DNA of 64,000 nt from Streptomyces sp. NBC_00102. Its GTDB lineage: Bacteria > Actinomycetota > Actinomycetes > Streptomycetales > Streptomycetaceae. A model generated the notes under the pieces. It was not told where the DNA came from. It did no database searches and saw only the letters and a list, made by a program, of their open reading frames with translations. The position numbers were made by a program, and so were the translations under genes. Below, piece after piece: positions 34,246-42,810 of the stretch. The stretch is from NCBI RefSeq assembly GCF_026343115.1, contig NZ_JAPEMC010000004.1, forward strand, positions 124,001-188,000. Reading direction: 5' to 3'. Within the stretch, counting starts at the first letter, position 1, and every line of letters starts with the position of its first letter.

Positions 34246-35514
34246 GTGAACGCTCCCGAGCGGAACTGGGCCAAGAACGTCACCTTCGGTGCCCGGCGCC
34301 TGCTGACCCCCACCTCCGTGGAAGAGCTGCGCCACATCGTGGGGTTGTCCACCGAGATCCGTGCACTCGGCACCCGGCACTCCTTCAACGACATCGCCGA
34401 CACGCGGGGTGACCTGGTCTCGGTCGCCGGGCTTCCCCGGACGGTCGAGATCGACTCAGCCGCGCGTACCGCCACGGTCAGCGCCGGACTGCGGTTCGGG
34501 GACCTGGCCGCACCCCTGCACGAGAGCGGCTTCGCGCTCCACAACCTCGGCTCGCTCCCGCACATCTCGGTCGCCGGAGCCTGCGCCACCGGGACCCACG
34601 GATCCGGCGTCGGGAACCGCTCGCTGGCCGGAGCGGTCCGCGCCGTCGAAATCGTCCGCGCCGACGGATCCCTGACCACCCTGGAGCGTGGCCACCCCGA
34701 CTTCCCCGGCGCGGTGGTCTCCCTCGGCGCCCTCGGCATCGTCACGCGGCTGACCCTCGACCTGGTGCCCGCCTTCGACGTCCGGCAATGGGTCTACGAA
34801 GGTCTGCCCCGCGACCAGGCGGTGCACGGGTTCGACGAGATCATGTCCGAGGGCTACAGCGTCAGCCTCTTCACGAGCTGGCGCGGCGGACCCGTCGACC
34901 AGGTGTGGGTGAAGCGCGCCGTGGACGCCGAGGACGCTTACGAAGTCCCGGCAGCGTGGCGCGGCGCGGCGCTCGCGGACGGTCCCCGCCACCCGGTTCC
35001 CGGAATGCCGGCCGGGAACTGCACCCTTCAGCAGGGGGTACGCGGACCCTGGTACGAGCGGCTGCCCCACTTCCGCCTCGAATTCACCCCCAGCAGCGGC
35101 GACGAGCTGCAGTCGGAGTACTTCGTGGCACGCCAGGACGCCCCGGCGGCCTTCGAGGCACTGGAGCGCATACAGGACCGCGTGGCACCCCATCTGCTGA
35201 TCGCCGAGATCAGGACGGTGGCGGCCGACGAACTCTGGCTGAGCCCCGCCCAGGGGCGCGACTCGGTGGCCTTCCACTTCACGTGGAAGCCGGACGCCGA
35301 GGCCGTCACCCCGGTGCTGCACGCCGTCGAGGAAGCGCTAGCCCCGTTCGGCGCGAGGCCGCACTGGGGAAAGGTCTTCCCCGCGGGGCCGGACGACCTG
35401 CGGGGCCTGTACCCCGACTGGACCCGCTTCGAGGAGCTGGCCGGCCGGTACGACCCCGAGGGAGTCTTCCGCAACGACTTCCTGCGGCGCTTCTTCCCCC
35501 GGTCCGGGGACTGA
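34246..35514 (+). CDS. FAD-dependent alditol/xylitol oxidase-like protein
   Basis: This 422-residue flavoprotein closely follows the alditol oxidase AldO of Streptomyces coelicolor. Shared segments are GTRHSFNDIAD (His45, matching the histidine that binds FAD covalently in AldO), LPHISVAGACATGTHGSGVG, MSEGYSVSLFTSWR, HFRLEFTPSSGDELQSEY and WGKVFPAG. AldO oxidises polyols at C1 to aldoses with release of hydrogen peroxide; substrate preference here may differ. The protein has a C-terminal arabinono-lactone-oxidase-type (ALO) cap domain. The GTG start is chosen because GGGGAG lies six bases upstream and the family N-terminus begins here (NWAKNVTFGARRLL). It is convergent with the MASE1 gene, with only 18 bases between. 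Confidence 0.9.
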   Translation: MNAPERNWAKNVTFGARRLLTPTSVEELRHIVGLSTEIRALGTRHSFNDIADTRGDLVSVAGLPRTVEIDSAARTATVSAGLRFGDLAAPLHESGFALHNLGSLPHISVAGACATGTHGSGVGNRSLAGAVRAVEIVRADGSLTTLERGHPDFPGAVVSLGALGIVTRLTLDLVPAFDVRQWVYEGLPRDQAVHGFDEIMSEGYSVSLFTSWRGGPVDQVWVKRAVDAEDAYEVPAAWRGAALADGPRHPVPGMPAGNCTLQQGVRGPWYERLPHFRLEFTPSSGDELQSEYFVARQDAPAAFEALERIQDRVAPHLLIAEIRTVAADELWLSPAQGRDSVAFHFTWKPDAEAVTPVLHAVEEALAPFGARPHWGKVFPAGPDDLRGLYPDWTRFEELAGRYDPEGVFRNDFLRRFFPRSGD

Positions 35515-35532
35515 CGCACGGGGAAGCCCGCC

Positions 35533-36549
35533 TCACCCGGGTTCCGGACCGATCGCCGCGCGTTCGCCGGACCCGGGTCTCCGGGCGCGGACGGCCGAGC
35601 GGGGCGTCAGCTCCTCGACGAGATCCGCCAGCTCCACGCAGGCGTGCTCCATCTCGCGGCGGATGTCCAACTGCTCCGTGACGACCGCCGACAGCAGGAG
35701 CGAGGTGAGCGTCACCGAACCGTTCAGCAGGGCGAGGTTCAGCATCACCTCCAGCACCTGATGGCCCCGGAACGGCCCGGCCTGATGCGTCGCCGAGATC
35801 ACCGCGAGGACCGAGACGAGCAGGGCGCACGGAGCACTGCCGGCCAGCTGGAACCGGAGCGCCGCCCAGATCAGGACGGGAAACACCAGATAGAGCATGG
35901 CGAGGGTGCTGTTGGTCGCCACGAGTGAGGCGACCGACATGACGACGAAGAGACCGGCGGCCTCCAGCCAGCGGTCGGTGATCCGGGGCATCCTTGCCCG
36001 GCGCAGGACCAGGAGGATGGGTGTCACCACGAGCACACCCATCACATCGCCCGCCCACCAGCACGCCCAGACGGGCCAGTACCTCTCCGGCGGCAGCTTC
36101 TCCGCCACGACCAGCGTGACGCAGCCGAGGGTGGAGCTGACCAGCATCCCGGCGAAGGCGCCCAGGAAGACCAGGGCGACCCCGTCCCGCAATCGGTCCA
36201 GCTCCTTCCGGAAGCCCACCGAGCGCAGGGCCGCGTAGGCGGTCAGTGGTCCGAGCGTGTTTCCCGCCAGGATGCCGATCCCGAAGGGCGAGAGCGAGCC
36301 GCTGACCGAGAGCGTGGTGAACAGGGCGCCGAGCGCGATGCCCGGCCAGATCCGTACGCCGAACTGCAACAGGGCGGCCAGCGCCACTCCCGTGGGCGGC
36401 CACAGGGGTGTCACGACGGACTGGTACGCCTCCAGCCGGCGCAGCAGCCCCAGTCGGCCGGACAGGTAGTACGCGACCACGACTCCCAGGAGCTGGGCGG
36501 CGGCCACGGTCCGGCGTCTGGCCTTCTCGCTGCGGATCACAGGTGTCAT
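35533..36549 (-). CDS. MASE1-domain membrane sensor without output domain
   Basis: This 338-residue protein has about eight transmembrane helices arranged as in MASE1 sensory domains: LLGVVVAYYLSGRLGLL near the N-terminus, PLWPPTGVALAALLQFG with the conserved WPPTG motif, and GDVMGVLVVTPILLVL. MASE1 domains usually precede histidine kinase, GGDEF or phosphatase modules, but this one ends about 60 residues after the last helix with no known output. It lies directly downstream of a PP2C phosphatase gene on the same strand with 49 bases between, so the two may form a split sensor-phosphatase pair. The ATG at 36549 is chosen since longer frames would run into the upstream gene. Confidence 0.87.
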   Translation of the reverse strand: MTPVIRSEKARRRTVAAAQLLGVVVAYYLSGRLGLLRRLEAYQSVVTPLWPPTGVALAALLQFGVRIWPGIALGALFTTLSVSGSLSPFGIGILAGNTLGPLTAYAALRSVGFRKELDRLRDGVALVFLGAFAGMLVSSTLGCVTLVVAEKLPPERYWPVWACWWAGDVMGVLVVTPILLVLRRARMPRITDRWLEAAGLFVVMSVASLVATNSTLAMLYLVFPVLIWAALRFQLAGSAPCALLVSVLAVISATHQAGPFRGHQVLEVMLNLALLNGSVTLTSLLLSAVVTEQLDIRREMEHACVELADLVEELTPRSAVRARRPGSGERAAIGPEPG

Positions 36550-36598
36550 CAGACACCGGCCCCCGCACGACACCGGCGGTGACACGCGCGGCGTGCCG

Positions 36599-37429
36599 TC
36601 AGCCTGCCGTGCCGCCCTCTCCGTGCCGCAGGACGAGAAAAGCCACATCGTCCTCGTGGCCCGTCATGTCCGCGGCCCCGAGCACCGTCTGGGCGAGCTC
36701 CTCGGCTGAGGCGTCAACATGGGCGCTCACCAGCCTTCGTATCCCTTCGAGCCCCTCGTCGATGTCGAGGGAAGGCCCCTCCACCAGCCCGTCGGTCAGC
36801 AGGACGACCGCGCCGGGCACGTCGAGCGTGCGCCGGGTGACGGGATAGGTCTCCCCACCCATGATGCCCAGCGGCAGACCTCCCGGACTCTCCGCGATCC
36901 CGGACCGTCCGTCGACGGTCGCCCACACGCTCGCCACATGGCCCGCGCGGGCCGAGTGCAGCTCGCGGGTGACCGGATCGACCCGCAGGAAGGTGCAGGT
37001 GGCGAAGAGCGGGGCCGTGACCGACAGCATCAGGTCGTTGGTGCGACGCATGATCTCGCCCGGGTCCGGGGTGCTGCCCGCGATGGCCCGCATGGCGATC
37101 CGGATCTGCCCCATGACGGCCGCCGCTTCGACGTCGTGCCCCTGTACGTCACCGATGACGAAGCCGAGAGCCCCGTCCGGCAGCTCGAACCCGTCGTACC
37201 AGTCGCCGCCGATGTCGAGCCCGTGGTGGGTCGGCTGATAGCGGGCGGCGGTCTGCAGACCGGGGACCGAGGGCAGCTCGCCCGGGAGCATGGTGCGCTG
37301 GAGCGCCTCGGCGAGCTCGACCCGGGCCTGGTGGAGTTCCACTTCCTGCCGCGCGCGGGCGGTGAGCTGCTGCAGGGTGCCGAGGAGGTCCGCGGCGCTC
37401 GCTGGGGCGGAATTCCTCCGGCGAGTCAT
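36599..37429 (-). CDS. SpoIIE-type PP2C serine phosphatase
   Basis: This 276-residue protein is a stand-alone SpoIIE/PP2C phosphatase with an N-terminal helical linker (residues 1-55, LLGTLQQLTARARQEVELHQ). The catalytic domain shows the metal-binding aspartates in DIGGDWYDGFEL, GDVQGHDVEAAA, VLLTDGLVEGPS and HEDDVAFLVL. It should dephosphorylate an anti-anti-sigma factor or similar serine-phosphorylated protein. It has no sensor of its own, and the following MASE1 gene may provide one. The ATG start has GGAG six bases upstream. The domain is clearly related to the phosphatase domain of the protein at 19616-21763 (MAGQIRIA-like and TCTF/TCTY segments match). Confidence 0.93.
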   Translation of the reverse strand: MTRRRNSAPASAADLLGTLQQLTARARQEVELHQARVELAEALQRTMLPGELPSVPGLQTAARYQPTHHGLDIGGDWYDGFELPDGALGFVIGDVQGHDVEAAAVMGQIRIAMRAIAGSTPDPGEIMRRTNDLMLSVTAPLFATCTFLRVDPVTRELHSARAGHVASVWATVDGRSGIAESPGGLPLGIMGGETYPVTRRTLDVPGAVVLLTDGLVEGPSLDIDEGLEGIRRLVSAHVDASAEELAQTVLGAADMTGHEDDVAFLVLRHGEGGTAG

Positions 37430-37607
37430 CGGCTGCTCCAGTGCGGATCGGTCATTGCAGCGTATTTTGCGCGGGCCGGTCCGGCTACCCGGCGGGAGCC
37501 GTGTCCGGGCGGGGCCCGGCACTCGTCGCCCGGAGCCGGCACCGTACGATCCGGACCGGAGCCGCCCGGCCCTTCGACGGCGGGAGCCGTACGAGGAGGG
37601 GATCGTC

Positions 37608-38483
37608 GTGGACGTCCACGAGCGCGAACTGGACACCCCGTGGGAGGGAGTCCTCACCACTTCCACCGGGGGAAGCGACGCCGCGGTCCTGATCCTGGCC
37701 GGGTCCAGCGGGCGGGTGGAACGTGAGCGGGCGCGTCTGCTCGCCGGGCAGGGGCTGACCGCACTGGCGATGCGCTGGTTCGGCGGGCCCGGGCAGCCGC
37801 CGGGCATCTGCGAGATACCCCTGGAGACCTTCACCGACGCGGTCGGACTGCTGAGGTCGACGGGCGCCTCGCGCATCGGGATACTCGGCGTCTCCAAGGG
37901 CGCCGAAGCGGCCCTGCTCACGGCCGTACGCGATCCGCGGGTGGACATGGTGGTCGCGGTGTCGCCGACCGACTCCGTCTGGTGCAACGTCGGACCGGGC
38001 CACGACGGCAGGCACCACCCGTACCGGTCCTCGTGGTCCTGGCAGGGCGAACCGCTGCCCTTTCTTCCCATGGACGATTCCTGGACACCCGGGAGCCCCG
38101 AAGGGGAGCCCGTCGCCTTCACCGGCTGGTACGAGCTCAGCCGCCGGACCTTCGGCCATCTGCTTCCCGGCGCGGCGATCCCCGTGGAACGCGCCCGTGC
38201 CGGGATGCTCCTCGTCGCCGGTGGCGACGACAAGATGTGGCCCTCCCTCCCGGCCGCCGAACGGCTCGCCGCCCGGCGTCGCTCGGCGGGCGCGGAGGTC
38301 ACGGTGATCAGCCGCGCCGAAGCCGGCCACCGCCCCCGGTTTCCCGGCGAGAGCGTGCTGCCGGCGTCCCGCGCACACCTCCACGGCGGCACTCCGCACG
38401 CGGACGCGATTCTGGGGGCGGACGCCTGGCCCCTGATCGTTGCCGCGCTCCGGGGAGTTCCGGACGCCCGGCCCGGCGACTGA
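37608..38483 (+). CDS. Alpha/beta hydrolase with BAAT C-terminal-type acyltransferase/thioesterase fold
   Basis: This 291-residue cytoplasmic protein matches the C-terminal alpha/beta-hydrolase part of bile acid-CoA:amino acid N-acyltransferases and acyl-CoA thioesterases (BAAT_C). The nucleophile elbow is GVSKGAEAAL near residue 90, and catalytic Asp/His candidates are in AGGDDKMWPS and AEAGHRPRFPGE. The usual N-terminal thioester-hydrolase domain is absent, as in many bacterial members. The reaction is probably hydrolysis or transfer of an acyl group; the substrate is unknown. GAGGAGGGG lies about six bases upstream of the GTG start. It converges on an amidohydrolase gene. Confidence 0.82.
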   Translation: MDVHERELDTPWEGVLTTSTGGSDAAVLILAGSSGRVERERARLLAGQGLTALAMRWFGGPGQPPGICEIPLETFTDAVGLLRSTGASRIGILGVSKGAEAALLTAVRDPRVDMVVAVSPTDSVWCNVGPGHDGRHHPYRSSWSWQGEPLPFLPMDDSWTPGSPEGEPVAFTGWYELSRRTFGHLLPGAAIPVERARAGMLLVAGGDDKMWPSLPAAERLAARRRSAGAEVTVISRAEAGHRPRFPGESVLPASRAHLHGGTPHADAILGADAWPLIVAALRGVPDARPGD

Positions 38484-38520
38484 GCGGCCACCGGGCCGGA
38501 GCGGCAGGAGAAAGGCGCTC

Positions 38521-39786
38521 TCAGGCCAGCCGGTTCCGGTGGATCCGGCCGTCCTTGACGATGACGGCCAGATTCTCCTCCGGCGCGCCGAGCAGGCCCA
38601 GATCCTGTGTGGGGTCGCCCTCCACGACCAGCAGGTCCGCCCACGCGCCGACCGTGATCTCGCCGAAGCGGGCCGCCTTGTAGGGGGCACGCTCGCCGCA
38701 GAGCCGCAGGAGACCGGCGTTCCCCGAGGTGACCATCTTCAGCGCCTCGACGGGGGAGAACCCGAAGGTGCCCGACAGGCGCGTGAGCATCTCGCTCTGG
38801 CGCGCCGCCTTGGACGGCTCCAGCAGCAGATCCGTCCCGAACACGATCCGCGTCCCGGCGGCCCGTGCCCACGCGTAGGTCCGGGCCACCCCGTCGCACA
38901 CTTCCTTGTGCTTCGCCGTCGAATCCGGCGAGGCGTACGAGTGGTCGCCCTCCAGGAACGGCTGGGTGCTCAGCCAGACGTTCTCGTCCGCGAGCAGCCG
39001 GATGGTCTCCTCCGACGCGAGATGGCCGTGCTCGATGGACTTGATCCCCGCGGCGACCGCGCGGCGGATCCCCTCGTCGTTGAAGACGTGCGCGCTGACG
39101 TACGTCCCCCAGTCGGCGGCGGCCTCGACCGCCGCCCTCAGCTCGTCCACCGTGTACTGCACCACGTCCAGCGGGTCGTGCGCCGAGGTCACCCCGCCAC
39201 CGGCCATGACCTTGATCTGGGTGGCACCGCGCTTCAACTGCTCGCGGACGGCCGCGAGGACCTGGTCGCGGCCGTCCGCGACCCGCATGAAACCGATCCC
39301 CTCGGCCCGGGACGGCGCGCCGCCGAACGTCGTGGCGTCGTCGTACGCGCAGGAGAAGTCGCCGTGCCCCGAGGTCTGCGAGAGCGCCGCCTGACTGGGA
39401 TAGATCCGCGGGCCGGGAAAGGCGCCCGCGTCCACTGCCTGCCGCAGCGCGGTGACGTCCCCGCCCATGTCCCGCACGGCGGTGAAGCCGCGCATCAGCA
39501 TCCGGCCGGCCTCGGCCAGCGCCTGGTAATAGCCCGAGCCGGTGTTGCCCATGGCCAGCCCCACCTCGCTGTTCCCGGCGGCGAAGAGGTGCACGTGCGC
39601 GTCGGTCAGGCCGGGCATGAGCACCCGGCCGCCACCCTCGATCACCAGCGCTCCCGACGGCTTCGGGTCGCCGCCGATCGCGGCGATCCTGCGGTCCTCG
39701 ACGAGCACCGACCGAGGTGCGGAGACCTCGCTGTTCAGCCCGTCGAAGACACGGACGTCGCGGATCAGGATCGGTACGGAGCCCAT
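38521..39786 (-). CDS. Amidohydrolase family protein (imidazolonepropionase/prolidase-like)
   Basis: This 421-residue protein belongs to the TIM-barrel metal-dependent amidohydrolases. Metal ligands are in DAHVHLFAAG (HxH, near residue 65), the central IKVMAGGGVTSAHDPLD, SAHVFNDEG, IEHGHLASEE and FGTDLLLEP, where the last Asp is catalytic. The C-terminal strand ADLLVVEGDP closes the small beta domain. Members such as Xaa-Pro or imidazolonepropionase-like dipeptidases hydrolyse cyclic or peptide amide bonds; the precise substrate cannot be told. GAGAGG lies five bases upstream of the ATG. The gene diverges from the GH43 gene. Confidence 0.88.
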   Translation of the reverse strand: MGSVPILIRDVRVFDGLNSEVSAPRSVLVEDRRIAAIGGDPKPSGALVIEGGGRVLMPGLTDAHVHLFAAGNSEVGLAMGNTGSGYYQALAEAGRMLMRGFTAVRDMGGDVTALRQAVDAGAFPGPRIYPSQAALSQTSGHGDFSCAYDDATTFGGAPSRAEGIGFMRVADGRDQVLAAVREQLKRGATQIKVMAGGGVTSAHDPLDVVQYTVDELRAAVEAAADWGTYVSAHVFNDEGIRRAVAAGIKSIEHGHLASEETIRLLADENVWLSTQPFLEGDHSYASPDSTAKHKEVCDGVARTYAWARAAGTRIVFGTDLLLEPSKAARQSEMLTRLSGTFGFSPVEALKMVTSGNAGLLRLCGERAPYKAARFGEITVGAWADLLVVEGDPTQDLGLLGAPEENLAVIVKDGRIHRNRLA

Positions 39787-39944
39787 GGGTTCCTCTCTCT
39801 GCCGAAAACGGACACGGAGGTACCGAGGACGCAAGACGCCTGCCGTGCCGGAGTGGAGCGCCCGGGTCGATTCCTCTGCCTACCGCGCGCACTTTGTCAC
39901 GAAACATCCTTCAAAGCGGTGATGCCTCGTCGGGAGAAGGACGC

Positions 39945-39973
39945 TTGTCGATACGTGTGTTCGACGCTACGGT
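39945..39973 (+). promoter_or_regulatory. Candidate sigma-70-type promoter of the GH43 gene
   Basis: TTGTCG and TACGGT are separated by exactly 17 bases, a good fit to the HrdB-type consensus. Transcription would start near 39980, about 50 bases before the chosen GTG start of the GH43 gene. Confidence 0.5.
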
Positions 39974-40029
39974 CCACCGTGATCGTCACGAGCCCGGGTG
40001 ACGGGTGGGAACGGAAGGCTGCGAAGCGC

Positions 40030-41670
40030 GTGCGAGACGGATCCACCCAGGTCGTACGGAACCCCGTGCTGCCCGGCTCCCACCCCGATCCCTCGATCGT
40101 GCGGGTCGGCGACGACTACTACCTCGCCACCTCCACCTTCGAATGGTGCCCGGGCGTGCGGCTGCACCACTCCCGGGACCTGGTCCGCTGGGAGCCGCTG
40201 GGCGGAGCGCTCGACGGCCCGCCGGCGCTCGACCTGACCGGCTGCCCCGACTCCGGCGGCGTATGGGCCCCCAGCCTGAGCCACGCGGACGGGCTCTTCC
40301 ACCTCGTCTACAGCAACGTGTCGACCTACACCGGCGGCTTCTCCGACGCCCCCAACTACCTGGTCACCGCCCCCTCGGTCCACGGCCCCTGGTCCGAGGC
40401 CGTCCCCCTGCACGCCCGTGGCTTCGACGCGTCCCTCTTCCACGACGGCCCCGACAGCTGGCTGATCAACCTCGTTCACGACTGGCGGCCGGGGCACGGC
40501 GGATCCGCCGGCCTGGAAGCGACCCGCTACGACCGCTCGGCCCGCGCCCTGAGCGGCGACCCCGTCCGCATCGACCTGCCGCCCGGGGACGGCTGGATCG
40601 AGGGCCCGAACCTCTATCGCGTCGGCGACTGGTACTACCTGATCACGGCCGACGGCGGAACCGGCTACGACCACCAGGTGACCGTCTCCCGCTCCCGTAC
40701 CCTCGCCGGCCCGTACGAACGCGACCCGGGCGGCCCGCTCATCACCGCACGCCACCGCCCCGAACTGCCCCTGCAGAAGGCCGGACACGGCAGCCTGGTG
40801 ACGACACCCGACGGGGAGTTCTACCTCGCCTACCTCGTCTCCCGTCCGCTCGGCCTGCGCGGGCCGTGCGTACTGGGCCGGGAGACGGCGCTGGCACCCG
40901 TGACCTGGACCGCCGACGACTGGCCCCGCGTCCCGACCGGCGAACCGGCCGCGGAGGTACCGGCCCCCGTCTCCGTACGGCCGCAGGAGGACCGGGAGCG
41001 CACTCCGGCACCGGGTACTCAGGTCGACGACGACTTCGACCGGCCCACCCTCGGGGCCCAGTGGTCCACGCTCCGGCGCCCCGCCGCACCGGACTGGTTG
41101 TCGCTCACCGACCGCCCCTCCCACCTGCGGATACGCGGAGGGCGTGCCCCGCACAGCCTCGTCGGTCCCAGCCTGGTGGCCCAGCGCGTGACCGCGCCCC
41201 GCTGCTCCTTCGACGTCACCATGGAGTGCCGCCCCGGGGGATTCCAGCACCTCGCGGGGATCACCGCGTACTACAACACCCGCAACTGGTACTACCTGTA
41301 CGTCACCGCCGACGACGAGGGCCGGCCCGTGCTGCGCACGGCGAGCAGCGACCGGGGCGTGCTGACCGTCGACGAGGCCGGCGGGGTATCCCTGGACGGT
41401 GTCACGAGGCTGGACCTCGGCTGCGACATCGACGGTGGGGAGCTGCGCTTCCGCTACGACACAGGGTCCGGCATGCGCCCCCTCGGCGGAGTGGCCGACG
41501 CCGGCGTGCTCTCCGACGAGCACGCCGAGGACGTCCAGGAAGGGCAGGTCAGATCCATGGGCTTCACGGGGGCCTTCGTCGGACTGTGGGTCTGGGACCT
41601 CGCCGGACAGGGCCGGCACGCCGACTACGACCGTGCGACGTTCAAGGCCGAAGACCGGTCCGGAAGGTGA
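40030..41670 (+). CDS. Glycoside hydrolase family 43 (beta-xylosidase/arabinofuranosidase type), cytoplasmic
   Basis: This 546-residue protein has an N-terminal five-bladed GH43 propeller (about residues 10-310) and a C-terminal concanavalin-like domain (about 330-540, with DDFDRPTLGAQWSTLRRP and ITAYYNTRNWYYLYVT), the arrangement of beta-xylosidases. Catalytic candidates are the Asp in PGSHPDPSIVR, the Asp in FDASLFHDGPDSW and the general-acid Glu in GWIEGPNLY. It would trim xylose or arabinose from short oligosaccharides. There is no signal peptide. The GTG start at 40030 has GGAAGG about 11 bases upstream; a GTG at 39979 near the predicted transcript start could give a leaderless, 17-residue longer form. 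Its stop is overlapped by, or lies just before, the deaminase gene. Confidence 0.9.
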   Translation: MRDGSTQVVRNPVLPGSHPDPSIVRVGDDYYLATSTFEWCPGVRLHHSRDLVRWEPLGGALDGPPALDLTGCPDSGGVWAPSLSHADGLFHLVYSNVSTYTGGFSDAPNYLVTAPSVHGPWSEAVPLHARGFDASLFHDGPDSWLINLVHDWRPGHGGSAGLEATRYDRSARALSGDPVRIDLPPGDGWIEGPNLYRVGDWYYLITADGGTGYDHQVTVSRSRTLAGPYERDPGGPLITARHRPELPLQKAGHGSLVTTPDGEFYLAYLVSRPLGLRGPCVLGRETALAPVTWTADDWPRVPTGEPAAEVPAPVSVRPQEDRERTPAPGTQVDDDFDRPTLGAQWSTLRRPAAPDWLSLTDRPSHLRIRGGRAPHSLVGPSLVAQRVTAPRCSFDVTMECRPGGFQHLAGITAYYNTRNWYYLYVTADDEGRPVLRTASSDRGVLTVDEAGGVSLDGVTRLDLGCDIDGGELRFRYDTGSGMRPLGGVADAGVLSDEHAEDVQEGQVRSMGFTGAFVGLWVWDLAGQGRHADYDRATFKAEDRSGR

Positions 41671-41675
41671 CCGGG

Positions 41676-42098
41676 GTGGCTCACGCGACCGAGCGGGCCC
41701 GCCCCGTCGACGACGAACTCGTCCGGGCGGCCGAACACACCGCCCGCACGAGGTGCCGTGGCGACAACCACACCATGGCCGCCGCCGCACGCGCCCGAGA
41801 CGGACGGATCATCACCGCGGTGAACGCCTACCACTTCACCGGTGGGCCCTGCGCCGAGCTGGTCCTCATCGGCGCCGCAGCCTCCCAAGGGGCGTACGAA
41901 CTGGACACCGTCGTCGCGGTGGGCGACCGCGACCGGGGAATCGTGCCGCCGTGCGGCCGCTGTCGCCAGGTACTCCTCGACTACTTCCCCGGCATCGAGG
42001 TCATCGTCGGCGCGGGCGATCGCGTACGGGCCGTCGCCATCACCGAGTTGCTCCCCGGGGCCTACGTCTGGGCCGACCACCAGCTCGAAGCCGACTGA
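41676..42098 (+). CDS. Cytidine-deaminase-fold protein resembling blasticidin-S deaminase
   Basis: This 140-residue protein has the zinc-binding cytidine deaminase motifs: NAYHFTGGPCAELVLIG (first zinc Cys with the catalytic Glu) and PPCGRCRQVLLDYFPGIEV (PCxxC). From memory, the segments around both motifs and the ending TELLPGAYVW match the Aspergillus terreus blasticidin-S deaminase BSD more closely than housekeeping Cdd. It probably deaminates a cytosine-containing nucleoside or antibiotic. The GTG at 41676 has GGAAGG eight bases upstream; a GTG at 41667 that overlaps the GH43 stop as GTGA is an alternative giving three more residues. Coupling to GH43 is puzzling and is treated as a finding. 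Confidence 0.88.
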   Translation: MAHATERARPVDDELVRAAEHTARTRCRGDNHTMAAAARARDGRIITAVNAYHFTGGPCAELVLIGAAASQGAYELDTVVAVGDRDRGIVPPCGRCRQVLLDYFPGIEVIVGAGDRVRAVAITELLPGAYVWADHQLEAD

Positions 42099-42127
42099 TC
42101 AGCGCGCGGCCCAGCGTGCCACCCACC

Positions 42128-42149
42128 GGCCCGGGGCCGTCTCCGGGCC
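42128..42149. terminator. Short hairpin between convergent genes
   Basis: GGCCCGG and CCGGGCC pair around an eight-base loop in the 60-base gap between the deaminase gene and the leftward gene at 42159. Confidence 0.4.
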
Positions 42150-42158
42150 TCGCCCGGG

Positions 42159-42698
42159 TCAGAGGCCGACGACGGCCCACAGGCGCCGGCCTTCCGGGCC
42201 CGTCTCCGTCCCGCACCCCTCCACACCCGGCAGGGCGGTCACCCGGTGCAGGACGTCGTCGCCGTCCGGGGCCTGTCCCGGGGCGAGGCCGCAGCGGTGG
42301 GAGAGGACGACCACGCACGCCTGCCCGTCCTGGTCGGACAGGTGCACGCTGACCTTCCGGCCACCGTCGGCGACGGCGGTGGTGACGAGCAGGTCCGTGG
42401 CCGCGCCCAGCGCCCGGACCGCACCCGGCCCCGGACGGTGACCCCACACCACGAGCTGTTCGAGAACCGTGCGCCGGGCCTTGGCCGGTACCCAAGCGGC
42501 GGACTCGTACGACCAGTTCGCACCCCGTCGGTTCCGCATCCCGACCCCGCGCAGGACCGGTCCCGCCGCTGCCCGTCCCGGGTCGTCCCCGTCACGGAGG
42601 AGGTCCGGAGGCGGGGGCGAGACCGGCTTCTTCGGCGGAGGCGGCGTGCGCGGGGGAAAGCTCGGCGGGTTGGGGCCTTCGGCCACGGGCGCGGACAT
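42159..42698 (-). CDS. Possible degenerate anti-sigma-type ATPase-fold protein
   Basis: I do not recognise this 179-residue protein with certainty. The first 50 residues are very Pro-rich (PPSFPPRTPPPPKKPVSPPP). The rest resembles a small HATPase_c_2-like regulator: a helix with VRALGAATDLLVTTAVADGG, where the usual N-box Asn is missing, followed by strands KVSVHLSDQD, ACVVVLSH and LWAVVGL. If this reading is right, ATP binding may be lost and the protein could serve as a docking partner. GGGAGG lies six bases upstream of the ATG. A strong terminator for the upstream CehA gene lies just before it on the same strand, so it has its own promoter. Confidence 0.6.
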   Translation of the reverse strand: MSAPVAEGPNPPSFPPRTPPPPKKPVSPPPPDLLRDGDDPGRAAAGPVLRGVGMRNRRGANWSYESAAWVPAKARRTVLEQLVVWGHRPGPGAVRALGAATDLLVTTAVADGGRKVSVHLSDQDGQACVVVLSHRCGLAPGQAPDGDDVLHRVTALPGVEGCGTETGPEGRRLWAVVGL

Positions 42699-42810
42699 GC
42701 GGGGCCTCCCGAACGGTGTGCGGCACCTCCCGACGGAAGTCCGCCGTCCCGTCAGGTTAGAGCGCCCCGCACCGGAGCGGGCCGTTTCGCCCCGTTCGGC
42801 AGGGGCGGTC

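Noticed and set aside
36599..39907. A 1,100-codon leftward open frame joining the PP2C gene to sequence under the amidohydrolase and BAAT-like genes
   Set aside because: Only the C-terminal 276 residues are protein-like; the remainder overlaps two well-supported genes in other frames.
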